Made by a program: the position numbers and the translations under genes. This document shows positions 25,442 through 35,241 of a DNA stretch of 64,000 nt, piece after piece (position 1 is the stretch's first letter; every line of letters begins with the position of its first letter). The stretch is from Methylophilus sp. Leaf416 (GTDB taxonomy: Bacteria; Pseudomonadota; Gammaproteobacteria; Burkholderiales; Methylophilaceae), in assembly GCF_001424665.1 (NCBI RefSeq), contig NZ_LMQS01000002.1:496001-560000 (forward strand). The letters are read 5' to 3'. Under the pieces are notes generated by a model. The model searched no databases and was not told the DNA's origin. It was given only the letters and a program-made list of their open reading frames with translations.

Positions 25442-27232
25442 TCAACTGGTAGCAGTATTTTGCTGACGTACGCGAATATGTAATTCGCGCAACTGCTTCT
25501 CATCCACCTCGTTTGGCGCATTGGTCATCAGGCACTGCGCGCGCTGGGTTTTCGGGAAAGCAATCACGTCACGGATAGACTCGGCCCCGGTCATCAAGGT
25601 TACCAGGCGGTCCAAACCAAAGGCTAAACCACCGTGCGGAGGCGCACCGTATTGCAATGCATCCAGCAGGAAACCGAACTTTTCTTGCGCTTCTTCCTTG
25701 CTGATTTTCAATGCATCAAATACTTTCGATTGCACGTCCTGTTTATGGATACGCACAGAACCGCCACCCACTTCCCAGCCATTCAGCACCATATCATAAG
25801 CCTTGGACAGGCAAGCGCCAGGATTGCTGACCAGCAAGTCTTCATGGCCATCTTTAGGGGCAGTAAACGGATGGTGCAGCGCAACCCAACGATCACCTTC
25901 TTCATCATGCTCGAACATCGGGAAATCAACCACCCACAATGGTGCCCACTGGCGACCATCGACATGGCCTTTTTCGTGGCCGACTTTGGTACGTAATGCG
26001 CCTAATGCTTCGTTGACGATCTTGGCTTTATCGGCCCCGAAGAACACAATATCGCCATTTTGCGCGCCAGTACGTTCAATAATTGCTTGCAGCGCATTGA
26101 CGTGAATGTTTTTCACAATCGGGCTTTGCAGACCTTCCTCGTTCAACTTGGTAATGTCATTGATCTTAATGTAAGCGAGGCCTTTTGCACCGTAAATTTT
26201 GACGAATTCGGTATACGCATCGATTTCAGAACGGCTGATGGCCGCGCCGTTAGGGACGCGAATCGCCGCTACACGGCCACCTGTCATATTGGCCGCACCG
26301 GCAAACACTTTAAAATCGACATCTTTCATCACGTCGCTGAGCTCAGTGATTTCAAGCGTAACCCGCATATCCGGCTTGTCTGAACCGTAACGGTTCATCG
26401 CTTCACTGAAAGGCATGCGCGGGAATTGCGCTGGCAGATCCACATCCTGTACTTTTTTCAGCATGCGGCGGATCATTTCTTCCACCAGGTCCATGATGTC
26501 GTTTTCTTCAAGGAATGAAGTTTCGATATCGACCTGTGTGAATTCCGGCTGACGGTCTGCGCGCAGATCCTCGTCACGGAAACATTTGGTAATCTGGAAA
26601 TAACGGTCAAAACCCGCCACCATCAGCAATTGCTTGAACAATTGCGGCGATTGCGGCAAGGCGAAGAACTGGCCGTGATGTACACGCGAAGGCACCAGGT
26701 AGTCGCGCGCACCCTCTGGTGTAGAACGTGTCAGCATTGGTGTTTCAACTTCTATAAAGCCGTTTTCATCCAGGTAGTCACGCAGGTTTTTTGCCACTTT
26801 ATAACGCAGCATCAGGTTTTTCTGCATGGCCGGGCGGCGCAGATCGATATAACGATGCTCCAGGCGCACAGTTTCGGTCAGGGTATCGTCATCCAGCATA
26901 AACGGTGGCGTCAATGAAGGGTTCAGCACTTCAATCTCGCTTGCCAGCATTTCCACTTCACCGGTAGGCAAATTGCTGTTCACAGTACCCTCAGGACGGG
27001 CACGCACTTTACAGACCACACGCAGCACAAACTCGTTACGGACGGTTTCTGCAATGGCAAACGCTTCTTTGGTATCCGGGTCGATCACAATTTGCGCCAG
27101 GCCTTCACGGTCACGCAGGTCAATAAAAATCACACCGCCATGGTCGCGACGGCGATGGGCCCAGCCACACAGTGTCACAGTTTGTCCGATATGTTCGCGG
27201 TTTAAATGGCCGCAGTAATGTGTACGCATCAT
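25442..27232 (-). CDS. aspS: aspartate--tRNA ligase
   Basis: AspRS charges tRNA with aspartate. The 596-residue product is the bacterial class II form: N-terminal OB-fold anticodon-binding domain ([24 protein letters not shown]), catalytic motif 2 ([18 protein letters not shown]), the GAD insertion domain in the middle, and motif 3 ([14 protein letters not shown]). Whether it is discriminating or also charges tRNA-Asn cannot be told here, since no gatCAB or asnS is in the window. It is downstream of the DUF502 gene by 37 nt. Confidence 0.98.
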   Translation of the reverse strand: MMRTHYCGHLNREHIGQTVTLCGWAHRRRDHGGVIFIDLRDREGLAQIVIDPDTKEAFAIAETVRNEFVLRVVCKVRARPEGTVNSNLPTGEVEMLASEIEVLNPSLTPPFMLDDDTLTETVRLEHRYIDLRRPAMQKNLMLRYKVAKNLRDYLDENGFIEVETPMLTRSTPEGARDYLVPSRVHHGQFFALPQSPQLFKQLLMVAGFDRYFQITKCFRDEDLRADRQPEFTQVDIETSFLEENDIMDLVEEMIRRMLKKVQDVDLPAQFPRMPFSEAMNRYGSDKPDMRVTLEITELSDVMKDVDFKVFAGAANMTGGRVAAIRVPNGAAISRSEIDAYTEFVKIYGAKGLAYIKINDITKLNEEGLQSPIVKNIHVNALQAIIERTGAQNGDIVFFGADKAKIVNEALGALRTKVGHEKGHVDGRQWAPLWVVDFPMFEHDEEGDRWVALHHPFTAPKDGHEDLLVSNPGACLSKAYDMVLNGWEVGGGSVRIHKQDVQSKVFDALKISKEEAQEKFGFLLDALQYGAPPHGGLAFGLDRLVTLMTGAESIRDVIAFPKTQRAQCLMTNAPNEVDEKQLRELHIRVRQQNTATS

Positions 27233-27269
27233 AATAATTTTTATAAAGTTGAAAGGGTTGCGGTTAGTG

Positions 27270-27863
27270 CTATTTTGGCAAAGGCGCCACTGTACCCATG
27301 CTGATAATGTATTTCAAGGCTTGATCTACACTCATATCCAGAGTGATCACGTCTGCTTTCGGCAGCATCAGGAAAAAACCCGAGGTCGGGTTAGGCGTGG
27401 TTGGCACATAGACGCTGACATATTCACCTTTTAGATGATTGGCAACATCGCCACCCGGCGTGCCTGTCAGGAATGCAATCGTCCATACGCCCTGACGCGG
27501 ATACTCAATCAACAATGCCTGGCGGAATGCATTACCAGAATCAGAAAACAGGGTATCAGAAACTTGTTTGACGCTGGAATAGATAGATTTCACCACCGGG
27601 ACCCGGATTAATAAACCTTCCCAAAGTTCAATCAGTTGCTGGCCAAAAATATTCGTCGCTACGAGGCCGGTCGCCAGCACAATCGCTACCGTCAATATCA
27701 CGCCAAAGCCGGGGATATCCACGCCCAGCAAGGCTTCCGGACGCCAGGCAGCAGGCAGCAAAAACAAACTCTGGTCCAGCGTTTGCACTAAAGTTTTAAG
27801 CACCCAGACCGTAATAAATAAGGGGACCAGTACCAGCAAACCCGTGATGAAGTATTTTTTCAT
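27270..27863 (-). CDS. DUF502-family membrane protein
   Basis: This is a conserved inner-membrane protein without assigned function. The 197-residue product has two N-terminal membrane helices ([19 protein letters not shown] and [18 protein letters not shown]). The soluble part has the family blocks [20 protein letters not shown] and [21 protein letters not shown]. It lies between the FmdB-type gene and aspS, a common order in betaproteobacteria, and is probably co-transcribed with both. Confidence 0.92.
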   Translation of the reverse strand: MKKYFITGLLVLVPLFITVWVLKTLVQTLDQSLFLLPAAWRPEALLGVDIPGFGVILTVAIVLATGLVATNIFGQQLIELWEGLLIRVPVVKSIYSSVKQVSDTLFSDSGNAFRQALLIEYPRQGVWTIAFLTGTPGGDVANHLKGEYVSVYVPTTPNPTSGFFLMLPKADVITLDMSVDQALKYIISMGTVAPLPK

Positions 27864-27881
27864 GGTGTCAGCTATTTGCTT

Positions 27882-28145
27882 TTAATGACAGGCGCAGCCA
27901 GCAGCGCACTTGACACCTTCTGTAGAAGCGGGCTCTGCAGCTTTACTGGCACTTGAATTACTGCCGCCTTTGAAGTCAGTTGCATACCAGCCACTGCCAC
28001 TTAACTGGAAATTCGGCGCAGACACTTTTTTAGAAAAGGTCTCTTTTTGACATTGTGGACAGGTGTCCACACTAGGTGCAGAAACTTTGCGCATCAGCTC
28101 TTGCTGATATCCGCATTCGCTACATTGGAAATCGTAGATAGGCAT
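27882..28145 (-). CDS. FmdB-family zinc-ribbon protein
   Basis: This small regulator-like protein starts MPIYDFQCSECGYQQELMRK, the exact family signature. A second CxxC (CPQCQKETFSKKV) completes the zinc ribbon. The 87-residue length is typical, with a Ser/Ala-rich tail ending KCAAGCACH, which adds three more Cys. The name comes from a putative formamidase/methanol regulator in Methylophilus, but direct function is unproven. It heads the FmdB-DUF502-aspS run. Confidence 0.92.
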   Translation of the reverse strand: MPIYDFQCSECGYQQELMRKVSAPSVDTCPQCQKETFSKKVSAPNFQLSGSGWYATDFKGGSNSSASKAAEPASTEGVKCAAGCACH

Positions 28146-28275
28146 ATGTAAACGCAACCCAAAGGACAACTTGCTGAAAAAGATTTATTAAGCGGCAAAT
28201 TATACATTATTCAAGCTGCAAAACATCAAAACGGCGGCGATGTAATTGAATTAAAAAGACTTTAAGGACTCATGC

Positions 28276-28470
28276 ATGCAACAAACAAGCTTTAAAATGG
28301 CAGCACTTTCCAGCCTGTTTATCTTTCTGGGTTTAGTTAGCCGCGACCTGAATGCGCATCACCAACGCCTGACGCTCAATAGTGTGCCGTTAAAAACCCG
28401 TACCCTTTCAGCACTGGCTACGGATATTTTGTATTCTGAACCGACGCTGACTATTCGCCGGATTCAATAA
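28276..28470 (+). CDS. small exported-looking protein, unknown
   Basis: The 64-residue frame starts at ATG 28276 with AAGG 8 nt upstream. The first 27 residues look like a signal peptide (KMAALSSLFIFLGLV, then LNA before HHQ). The remainder is short, basic and Leu/Thr-rich. Codon use resembles neighbouring genes. I recognise no family. It is convergent with the GcvH-like gene. Confidence 0.45.
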   Translation: MQQTSFKMAALSSLFIFLGLVSRDLNAHHQRLTLNSVPLKTRTLSALATDILYSEPTLTIRRIQ

Positions 28471-28490
28471 TCAGCGGCTAGAACGGCTGA

Positions 28491-28862
28491 TTAAACTTGC
28501 GCTTCGTAAGTGGCTTGATCCAGCAACACTTCAACACCGCCAGCACTTGGCTCGAGCTTGAAAAGCCAGGTCGTATAAGGATGATCATTCACTTTTTCCG
28601 GGGATGACAACGCATCCTCGTTTATCGCCTGCACAACGCCAGTCAACGGCGCATAAATATCGGAACCGGTTTTTACTGATTCAATCAGCCCGCACACTTC
28701 AAATTGGGTTACGGCCTGACCAACTTTTGGCGGGTCTATAAACACCACGTCGCCCAGCATATTTTGCGCATAATCGCTCACACCAACCAGCCAAGACCCA
28801 TCCTCAGATTGTGCCGCCCATGTGTGTTCTTTAGAAAAGAGGTATTTCAAGCCTGTTGACAT
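28491..28862 (-). CDS. gcvH: GcvH-like lipoyl-carrier protein
   Basis: The 123-residue product from ATG 28862 begins MSTGLKYLFSKEHTWA and carries the lipoyl attachment site LIESVKTGSDIYAP with Lys64. PEKVNDHPYTTWLFKLEPS near the C-terminus is also H-protein-like. H protein shuttles the aminomethyl group in the glycine cleavage system. The gene stands alone, with no gcvT, gcvP, lipA or lipB in the window. A role as lipoyl relay or in another lipoyl system is possible but not shown. Confidence 0.85.
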   Translation of the reverse strand: MSTGLKYLFSKEHTWAAQSEDGSWLVGVSDYAQNMLGDVVFIDPPKVGQAVTQFEVCGLIESVKTGSDIYAPLTGVVQAINEDALSSPEKVNDHPYTTWLFKLEPSAGGVEVLLDQATYEAQV

Positions 28863-29053
28863 AAGTTTTAAAAAAGAAAAATTAGGTGATAATAATTGTG
28901 CCATAGACTATTATTCCGACCAATGCTTATTAAGGTAGCGCTGTCACATTAGCAGTTGTAAAGCTTTAATTTTTTACACTAGAAAATTGCGATAAGTGAT
29001 TGACTCTGAATAATAACTGGGCAATAATAAAACTGGTTTCTGGAAGGTAGATC

Positions 29054-30166
29054 ATGAGTTTTTTCAAGCATTGTCTTAAAGTTTTACTGGTGAGTTCGAT
29101 TGCATTTGCGCCAGCAGGCCAAGCGATTGCAAAATCCCCATCGAAAAAACAATCGGTTTCTAGTACCCAGAAGAAATACAGCCCGCGCGTTTCATCCGAA
29201 TATCGCGTTAATCCAAACAAAACCAGAGCGATGCGTCCGGCCAAAGTCAGGGCGCATGCAAGAAAAGTTTCAAAACCTGCTGTTGATGCAGAGATGTTTG
29301 ACTCTTTCACAGGCAAGTCTAGCAACAGCAATCTGGCAATTGCTTCGACCAAAGCGCTGGTGATGAACCAGAACACGCACGAAATTATTTACTCCAAAAA
29401 CCTGGACACCCCTACTCCAATAGCGTCAGTCACCAAACTGATGACTGCCATGGTCGTTCTGGATGCGAAACTTAACCTGGCGGAAGAAGTTTCGATTACC
29501 GAAATGGACGTCGATTACCTTAAAGGTACTTCTTCACGCTTGCCGGTAGGCACCACCATGACCAGGGAAGATTTGCTGAACCTGGCACTCATTGCTTCTG
29601 AAAACCGTGCCGCATCAGCGTTGGCAACCCATTATCCGGGTGGAAAACAGCGCTTCATCCAGGATATGAATGCCAAAGCCGCAAGTTTGGGCATGATGAA
29701 TACCCATTTCGAGGACTCCACCGGACTGAACAGCAACAACGTTTCTACCGCGATGGACTTGGCAAGAATGGTACATGCAGCGTATCAATACCCGACAATC
29801 CGCCAGATCACGACCACTTCTGATTACGACTTGAATGTTCACAGAAGGCAACCACTGCATTTCCATAACACCAATGCATTGGTGAGGGAAAGTACACGCA
29901 GCAGCTGGGAAATCGGGCTCTCAAAAACCGGCTACATCAGTGAAGCAGGCCGCTGTTTGGTGATGCAGGCAACGATTGCAGGCGAACCGCTGATATTGGT
30001 CTTACTGGATTCTGTCGGAAAATTGACGCGTATCGGCGATGCGAAACGGATTAAAAAATGGATGGAGCACAACTCCAATACATTAACCTCGCATAATGAT
30101 GGTCGCGGCGACATCGTGCTGACAGGCTTATCGATGAGCAAAACGCTGGGGGAAGAAGCTAACTGA
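29054..30166 (+). CDS. pbpG: serine D-Ala-D-Ala endopeptidase (PBP7-like)
   Basis: This low-molecular-weight penicillin-binding protein cleaves peptidoglycan cross-links in the periplasm. The 370-residue product has a signal peptide (LLVSSIAFAPAGQAIA) and a basic low-complexity segment to about residue 85. The peptidase S11 domain follows with the three active-site motifs: SVTK (SxxK), SEN (SxN) in LIASENRAASALA, and KTG in LSKTGYISEAGRC. The N-terminal basic stretch is longer than usual. It has its own terminator. Confidence 0.92.
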   Translation: MSFFKHCLKVLLVSSIAFAPAGQAIAKSPSKKQSVSSTQKKYSPRVSSEYRVNPNKTRAMRPAKVRAHARKVSKPAVDAEMFDSFTGKSSNSNLAIASTKALVMNQNTHEIIYSKNLDTPTPIASVTKLMTAMVVLDAKLNLAEEVSITEMDVDYLKGTSSRLPVGTTMTREDLLNLALIASENRAASALATHYPGGKQRFIQDMNAKAASLGMMNTHFEDSTGLNSNNVSTAMDLARMVHAAYQYPTIRQITTTSDYDLNVHRRQPLHFHNTNALVRESTRSSWEIGLSKTGYISEAGRCLVMQATIAGEPLILVLLDSVGKLTRIGDAKRIKKWMEHNSNTLTSHNDGRGDIVLTGLSMSKTLGEEAN

Positions 30167-30200
30167 GCTGATCGTAGTCACTACATAAGCACAAGCAACA

Positions 30201-30230
30201 AAAAAGCCCGCAAGTAATGTGGGCTTTTTT
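30201..30230. terminator. terminator after the PBP7-like gene
   Basis: AAAAAGCCCGCA (30201-30212) pairs with TGTGGGCTTTTT (one G-U pair) around a five-base loop. T-runs on both strands suit the convergent DUF3106 gene as well. Confidence 0.88.
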
Positions 30231-30246
30231 ACGTCATACACAAACC

Positions 30247-30759
30247 TTAATTAGGCTCGGCGCCGTCAAACTCCGGGTCATACCCTTCGCTGGCTGCGGC
30301 TTTGCGCTGATGCTCTTTCCATTGTTTACGCAGCACTTCTTTTTTCTCAGGGCTCAGACTCTGGAACTGCTGATAACGCTTACGTGCATTTTCCCGTTCA
30401 TAAGGCGTCATGCGACTCCACTTCACTAACTGCTTCTGAACGCGCTGTTGTTTCTGGGCATCCATTTTCGGGTATTGATGGGCAATATCCAGCATTTTTT
30501 CGCGTTGCCATGGGCGTAGGGTATCCCATTCGCCTTTCAAAGGTGCCAGCACCAAGCGTTGCTGATCAGTTAATTGCGCCCAGGTAACATTGGCAGCAGG
30601 ATCATCTGGCGACAGATCATTCTTGATCGCGCCAATATCGGCCATTGCCAATAATGCCGGACGTGAATTGAGATCACCAGCCTGCACTGAAAGTGCGCTT
30701 GCAGCGACTCCCAAAGACAACACCACACTCCCGAATACAAATGAATGATTTCGCATCAC
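30247..30759 (-). CDS. DUF3106-family exported protein
   Basis: The 170-residue product has a signal peptide ending near SVQAGDL. Its body has repeated short helices with a Trp/Arg/Leu pattern: WAQLTDQQRLVLAPLKGEWDTL, WQREKMLDIAHQYPKM and the motif RMTPYERENARKRYQQFQSLSPEKK. These are typical of DUF3106, a betaproteobacterial family of unknown role, possibly CpxP-like helical chaperones by general look. It is downstream of the sigma factor and DUF3619 genes, which probably share its transcript. Confidence 0.85.
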   Translation of the reverse strand: MMRNHSFVFGSVVLSLGVAASALSVQAGDLNSRPALLAMADIGAIKNDLSPDDPAANVTWAQLTDQQRLVLAPLKGEWDTLRPWQREKMLDIAHQYPKMDAQKQQRVQKQLVKWSRMTPYERENARKRYQQFQSLSPEKKEVLRKQWKEHQRKAAASEGYDPEFDGAEPN

Positions 30760-30804
30760 TTCTCATTGTTCCATTAATTTAAACCTAATAACCAAAGCTT
30801 TACT

Positions 30805-31176
30805 TTAAATGTGTTCTGAATAGTGCCAGGGCTCAAACCCATTATCGACAAAAGCTTCCACCGGCAAATCTGCACTCAGTAACAAAGCATCATCGTTATG
30901 CTGGTTAGATATCAACAACATGGTAACTACAAGACAAACAGATAACGCGGCTGCACCCAGCATGCGCGGGTGGCCGAATGACGCCCAGGACAAGATATCG
31001 CCAATGATTGGTGATGTTTGTTTGGTTTCGGCAAAGCGCCTTAAGGCATCTTGCCTGGCTTTGGTTAATCGTGCCTCAACCTCCACGGATAGTGGCGTAA
31101 CATCATTTTTCAATAAATCCACACATTCACGTAGAGGCAATGGCAAGTCGTCTTCCGGATGACGTTGATTGCTCAT
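30805..31176 (-). CDS. DUF3619-family membrane protein, possible anti-sigma partner
   Basis: The 123-residue product has a soluble N-terminal part (LTKARQDALRRFAE) and one membrane helix (MLGAAALSVCLVVTMLLIS). A short C-terminal tail follows, on the other side of the membrane. Its start overlaps the sigma-factor stop by 4 nt. This size, topology and coupling resemble an anti-sigma factor, but no such activity is shown for DUF3619, so this is inference. Confidence 0.82.
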   Translation of the reverse strand: MSNQRHPEDDLPLPLRECVDLLKNDVTPLSVEVEARLTKARQDALRRFAETKQTSPIIGDILSWASFGHPRMLGAAALSVCLVVTMLLISNQHNDDALLLSADLPVEAFVDNGFEPWHYSEHI

Positions 31177-31757
31177 GACTTTACTCCTCTTTTTTGCAAC
31201 TTCTGACCACCGAGACCAGCTTGTTCCAACAACTGGGACATGGCGCTAACCGCTCTGGAACAATGCGTTTTCACACTTCCTTGCGAACAACCCATGGCTT
31301 CCGCAGTCTCGGCGACATCCAACTCCTCCCAATAACGCAATACGAATGCTTCTCGTTGACGTGCTGGTAACTTTTCTAAAGCTTTTCCTATCAGAATCAT
31401 GGTTTGCGAGCGCTCGAGCTGGTCTGCAGGATTATTGTCGGCATCTTCAACATCTATTGTTTCCAGCAGATCAAACTCTTCATCATCCTGCGGACCAAAG
31501 GAAGAAAACAAAGAAGTCCATAAATTGCGGACTTTTTGCCGACGCCAATAATCACGGGTAGTGTTTTGCAGAATGCGTTGAAATAGCATGGGGTATTCAG
31601 CAATGGGCTTGTTGGCATATTTATCTGCCAATTTCAGCATCGCGTCCTGGATTATGTCCAGTGCGGCGTGGTCATCGCGCACAGCATAAGCCGTTTGCCT
31701 GAACGCCCGTTTTTCAATCTGACGTAAAAAATCTGATATTTCTTGCGCACTCGCCAC
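31173..31757 (-). CDS. ECF-type RNA polymerase sigma factor
   Basis: The 194-residue product has region 2 (FRQTAYAVRDDHAALDIIQDAMLKLADKY) and region 4 (LEKLPARQREAFVLRYWEELDVAETAEAMGCSQGSVKTHCSRA), joined by an acidic linker. That is the standard extracytoplasmic-function layout. The start used is the first ATG of the frame. It heads a three-gene set with DUF3619 and DUF3106, so it may control an envelope response. 31758-32045 upstream holds the divergent pilS promoter region; no clear site was found. Confidence 0.93.
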   Translation of the reverse strand: MASAQEISDFLRQIEKRAFRQTAYAVRDDHAALDIIQDAMLKLADKYANKPIAEYPMLFQRILQNTTRDYWRRQKVRNLWTSLFSSFGPQDDEEFDLLETIDVEDADNNPADQLERSQTMILIGKALEKLPARQREAFVLRYWEELDVAETAEAMGCSQGSVKTHCSRAVSAMSQLLEQAGLGGQKLQKRGVKS

Positions 31758-32045
31758 TACGGTTCCTAATCCCCGAGATAATCAAAGTTTCCACTCGCCG
31801 ATGCCCGTTATTCGCCGCATTCATGATTATTTTTTTGGCGGTCAAAGAAATAGGCATCGTTTATCTCCCTGTCGATTGGAGTATATCAGTTTTAATTTTA
31901 TTACTGATAGAATAAGGCTTGATGGCTGCAAAAGTATGGCTCACCTCATGACAATCAAAAAAGAATTACCTATAAACGAAGGCATGCGCTCACATGCCTT
32001 GATCGTTAAACCATGGTTTCAGGAAACTGCACGATGGTCGCAGCA

Positions 32046-33647
32046 ATGAGTACGCCTCAGCCAGAAAAAGCACCAGACTTACAGCATCTCAGACTGTACA
32101 GCCTGTATCGACTGTGTGCTTCGGGCATGTTGCTGGGCAGCCAGCTATGGCCGTATTTCAAGCACACCTTTCAGGCTCCTGCTTTTGTGTTCTGGATACT
32201 GGTCGTGTTTTTCTTTTATGCACTGACCGTCAGCTTCAGCTTCAGGCATCTTCAGTCTAAAAGCGGGCTCGCGTTAAAACTGCAAACCAGCCTGGATATT
32301 GTATTTATTGTCGTGATGATGCATTTTCTACAGGATGGCCAAAGTGGTATCGGTCTATTGCTCATCATTAATATTATCTTCGCCGGGCTTATCAGCGATG
32401 GCCGCTTTGCCATGTTTTATGCAGCAATAGCCACGATAGGTATCCTGCTTGAAAACACCCACCAGGTATTAAAACATAGCCTGCAAAATGGTAGTTACAA
32501 TGATTACAGCAGTTCTGTGCTGCTTTCATTAAGTTGTTTTGCCACGGCATGGCTGGCGCAAACACTGACCTCACGCATGCAGAGCAGTGAAAAACTTGCC
32601 ACTGAACGCGGGCAGGATATAGAACAGCTCGCGCGGACGAATGCGCTGATTACGCAGGAAATGCCCAATGGCGTGCTGGTGATTGATCAGCATCAGCGCC
32701 TGAAACATTACAACTTGCAGGCTTGCAAATTACTCGGGCTGGAAGATAGCCAATGCCAGGAGATCGTAAAATCGCAGGCAACATTGAGTATGCTGACCCC
32801 TGCCATCACTCAACTTTTGCACTCATCGCCAGCCAACAGACCGATATCACAGGATGCCACCAAACTTACGATTAATAATCGGGACTTAGGCATCCGCTTT
32901 CATGCCATTTCGGAAAATATGGACAATGGCGTGGTGATTTTTATTGAAGACTGGTCACAAATCCAAACCCAGGCACACCAGGTCAAACTGGCAGCCCTGG
33001 GCAGATTAACCGCCAATATTGCGCACGAAATCCGCAACCCTTTAAGTGCTATCAGCCATGCCACCCAGCTATTGCAGGAAGATTCGGTTGATCCTGGCAC
33101 AGAGCGCATGCTGCAAATTATTTCGGATAATGTGCAGCGCCTGGACCAAATCATTAAAGATGTACTGGAACTGAATCGTCGTGACAGAACCAACCAGGAA
33201 CAATTCAACATCAAAAACTTTATGCAGGAATTTTACCAGCAGTTTTGTGCCGTGGAAAAAATTGACCCTGCCGCCTTCACGCTCAGCATTCCGGAAAAAC
33301 ACGGCATGGTGATGTTTGATCGCAGACATATCAATCAGATATTATGGAATTTATGTAAAAATGGATGGCGTCATAGCAAGCAACAGCCACGTAGCCTGCA
33401 ACTCAAAGTCACTGGAGATAAAAGCGGCCAGTTCATTCATGTGTTGATTAAAGATGATGGCAGCGGCATCGATCCAAAAATCCAGCCGCATTTGTTCGAG
33501 CCGTTTATGACCACGGAAAAAACCGGTACCGGCCTGGGATTATTTATAGCGCGTGAACTTGCAGAAGCAAATGGCGCCAAACTAGATTATTCAAGCAATA
33601 CAAACGGCACTCAATTTTCACTGACTATTAAGAAGGCAATCGTTTAA
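32046..33647 (+). CDS. pilS: sensor histidine kinase, PilS type
   Basis: PilS-type kinases sense pilin levels in the membrane and phosphorylate PilR. The 533-residue product from ATG 32046 (MSTPQPEKAPDLQHLRLYSLYRL) has about six membrane helices in the first 180 residues. A PAS-like domain (LITQEMPNGVLVIDQ) comes next, then HisKA (LGRLTANIAHEIRNPLSAISH with the phosphoacceptor His). The HATPase domain carries DDGSGIDPKIQPHLFEPF and TGTGLGLFIA. It is directly joined to pilR (1 nt apart). No pilA is in the window, so the target is elsewhere. Confidence 0.9.
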   Translation: MSTPQPEKAPDLQHLRLYSLYRLCASGMLLGSQLWPYFKHTFQAPAFVFWILVVFFFYALTVSFSFRHLQSKSGLALKLQTSLDIVFIVVMMHFLQDGQSGIGLLLIINIIFAGLISDGRFAMFYAAIATIGILLENTHQVLKHSLQNGSYNDYSSSVLLSLSCFATAWLAQTLTSRMQSSEKLATERGQDIEQLARTNALITQEMPNGVLVIDQHQRLKHYNLQACKLLGLEDSQCQEIVKSQATLSMLTPAITQLLHSSPANRPISQDATKLTINNRDLGIRFHAISENMDNGVVIFIEDWSQIQTQAHQVKLAALGRLTANIAHEIRNPLSAISHATQLLQEDSVDPGTERMLQIISDNVQRLDQIIKDVLELNRRDRTNQEQFNIKNFMQEFYQQFCAVEKIDPAAFTLSIPEKHGMVMFDRRHINQILWNLCKNGWRHSKQQPRSLQLKVTGDKSGQFIHVLIKDDGSGIDPKIQPHLFEPFMTTEKTGTGLGLFIARELAEANGAKLDYSSNTNGTQFSLTIKKAIV

Positions 33648-35153
33648 ATGGCAAACTCCTATCGCTGTCTGGTAGTCGATGACGAAACCGATATCCGTGA
33701 ATTAGTCGTGTTGACCCTTGAGCGCATGGGCATACAGGCCGAGAGCGCAAGCAATGTCACTGACGCCAAACACATGCTGCACTCTTTCAGTTATGACTTA
33801 TGCCTGACTGATATGCGTTTACCGGATGGATTGGGGCTGGAACTGGTGCAACATATCAATGCACAATTCCCGGGGTTACCGGTGGCGGTGATCACCGCTT
33901 ATGGTAGTGCCGAGAATGCAGTTTCGGCATTAAAAGCCGGTGCATTTGACTACATTACCAAACCGATCTCACTGAAACAATTACGCCCATTGGTGGAATC
34001 TGCACTTAAGCTTTCTTCGCAAAAAGAATCGAATGGTGCCAATACCGTAGACCTGATTGGTGCATCTCCGGCCATGAGCTATGTGCGCACGATGATTGCG
34101 AAACTGGCGCGTAGCCAGGCGCCTGTCTACATCAGTGGCGAATCCGGCAGCGGCAAGGAACTGGCGGCCAGACTTATCCACCAGAACAGCTCGCGCAAGG
34201 ACCAGGCCTTTATTGCCGTCAACTGCGGCGCCATCCCGGAAAACCTGATGGAAAGCGAATTTTTCGGCTATAAAAAAGGGGCATTTACCGGCGCCATACA
34301 GGATACACAAGGCCTGTTTCAAGCCGCCAATGGCGGTACTTTATTTCTGGATGAAGTGGCTGATTTACCGCTAGCCATGCAAGTAAAATTATTGCGGGCA
34401 ATCCAGGAGAAAAAAGTACGTGTAGTTGGCAGCACCATTGAAGAAACGGTTGATGTGCGCATCATTTCTGCCACCCACAAAAACCTGAACGCCATGATGG
34501 AAAAAGGCGAATTCAGGCAAGACCTGTATTACCGCCTGAATGTGATTCAACTCAAAATGCCATCCCTGCGCGAACGGCCGGAGGATATTCCGGAACTCAC
34601 TGAACGCTTGTTAGCTAAACTCTGCCAGAACCAGAATATCAGCAAACCCGCTATTGCGCCTGAAGCCAAAGTGTATATCCAGCAGCTACAGTTTCATGGC
34701 AATGTACGTGAGCTGGAAAACATGCTGGAACGCGCGCTGGCATTATGTGATGGACTTACCATCGCGATTGAGGATTTATCGCTGGAGGACATGCCACCGG
34801 TAGTGTTAAGTGACAAACCAGTGTTGCCATGGCACTCGCCCGCTGCTGCCGAAGAAAATGTCGATTCGTCTATATACCATTCTCCACGCACCGAGGCTGC
34901 ATTAGCTGGTGACAGCGCGATTAAACCAGCCAATGCAGGTAACACCATGCTGCCTATGGATGTCAGCTTGTCAGATTATCTCGAGGATATTGAAAAACGG
35001 ACCATCTTGCAGGCACTTGAAAAAACTAATAATAACAAAACGGCTGCTGCCAAATTGCTGGGTATCAGTTTCCGTACTTTACGTTATCGATTATCCAAAC
35101 TTGGTTTATCTAAAGAACAGGATATTGAAGACGTAGAAAATGAAGAGGATTAA
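33648..35153 (+). CDS. pilR: sigma-54-dependent response regulator, PilR type
   Basis: PilR-type proteins activate sigma-54 promoters such as that of the type IV pilin gene. The 501-residue product has a receiver domain with phosphoacceptor Asp55 (LTDMRLPDG). The AAA+ domain shows Walker A GESGSGKE, the sigma-54 contact GAFTGA and Walker B TLFLDEVADL. A Fis-type HTH lies at the C-terminus (TAAAKLLGISFRTLRYRL). rpoN is also in this window (60847-62394). A terminator follows. Confidence 0.93.
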   Translation: MANSYRCLVVDDETDIRELVVLTLERMGIQAESASNVTDAKHMLHSFSYDLCLTDMRLPDGLGLELVQHINAQFPGLPVAVITAYGSAENAVSALKAGAFDYITKPISLKQLRPLVESALKLSSQKESNGANTVDLIGASPAMSYVRTMIAKLARSQAPVYISGESGSGKELAARLIHQNSSRKDQAFIAVNCGAIPENLMESEFFGYKKGAFTGAIQDTQGLFQAANGGTLFLDEVADLPLAMQVKLLRAIQEKKVRVVGSTIEETVDVRIISATHKNLNAMMEKGEFRQDLYYRLNVIQLKMPSLRERPEDIPELTERLLAKLCQNQNISKPAIAPEAKVYIQQLQFHGNVRELENMLERALALCDGLTIAIEDLSLEDMPPVVLSDKPVLPWHSPAAAEENVDSSIYHSPRTEAALAGDSAIKPANAGNTMLPMDVSLSDYLEDIEKRTILQALEKTNNNKTAAAKLLGISFRTLRYRLSKLGLSKEQDIEDVENEED

Positions 35154-35192
35154 GATTTAAGCCGAAGTTGAGACTGGTAAATTAGCCGTTTA

Positions 35193-35228
35193 AAAAGATT
35201 AAGGACCTTCACAGGGCCTTAATCTTTT
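35193..35228. terminator. terminator between pilR and the antiporter gene
   Basis: AAAAGATTAAGG (from 35193) pairs with CCTTAATCTTTT (to 35228) around an inner imperfect loop, with A/T-runs on both sides. It suits both convergent genes. Confidence 0.8.
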
Positions 35229-35241
35229 GTAAAACATGGTC

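Noticed and set aside
31801-32049. 82-codon plus-strand ORF upstream of pilS
   Set aside because: No ribosome binding site, no family resemblance and an odd amino-acid mix; it overlaps the likely pilS leader.
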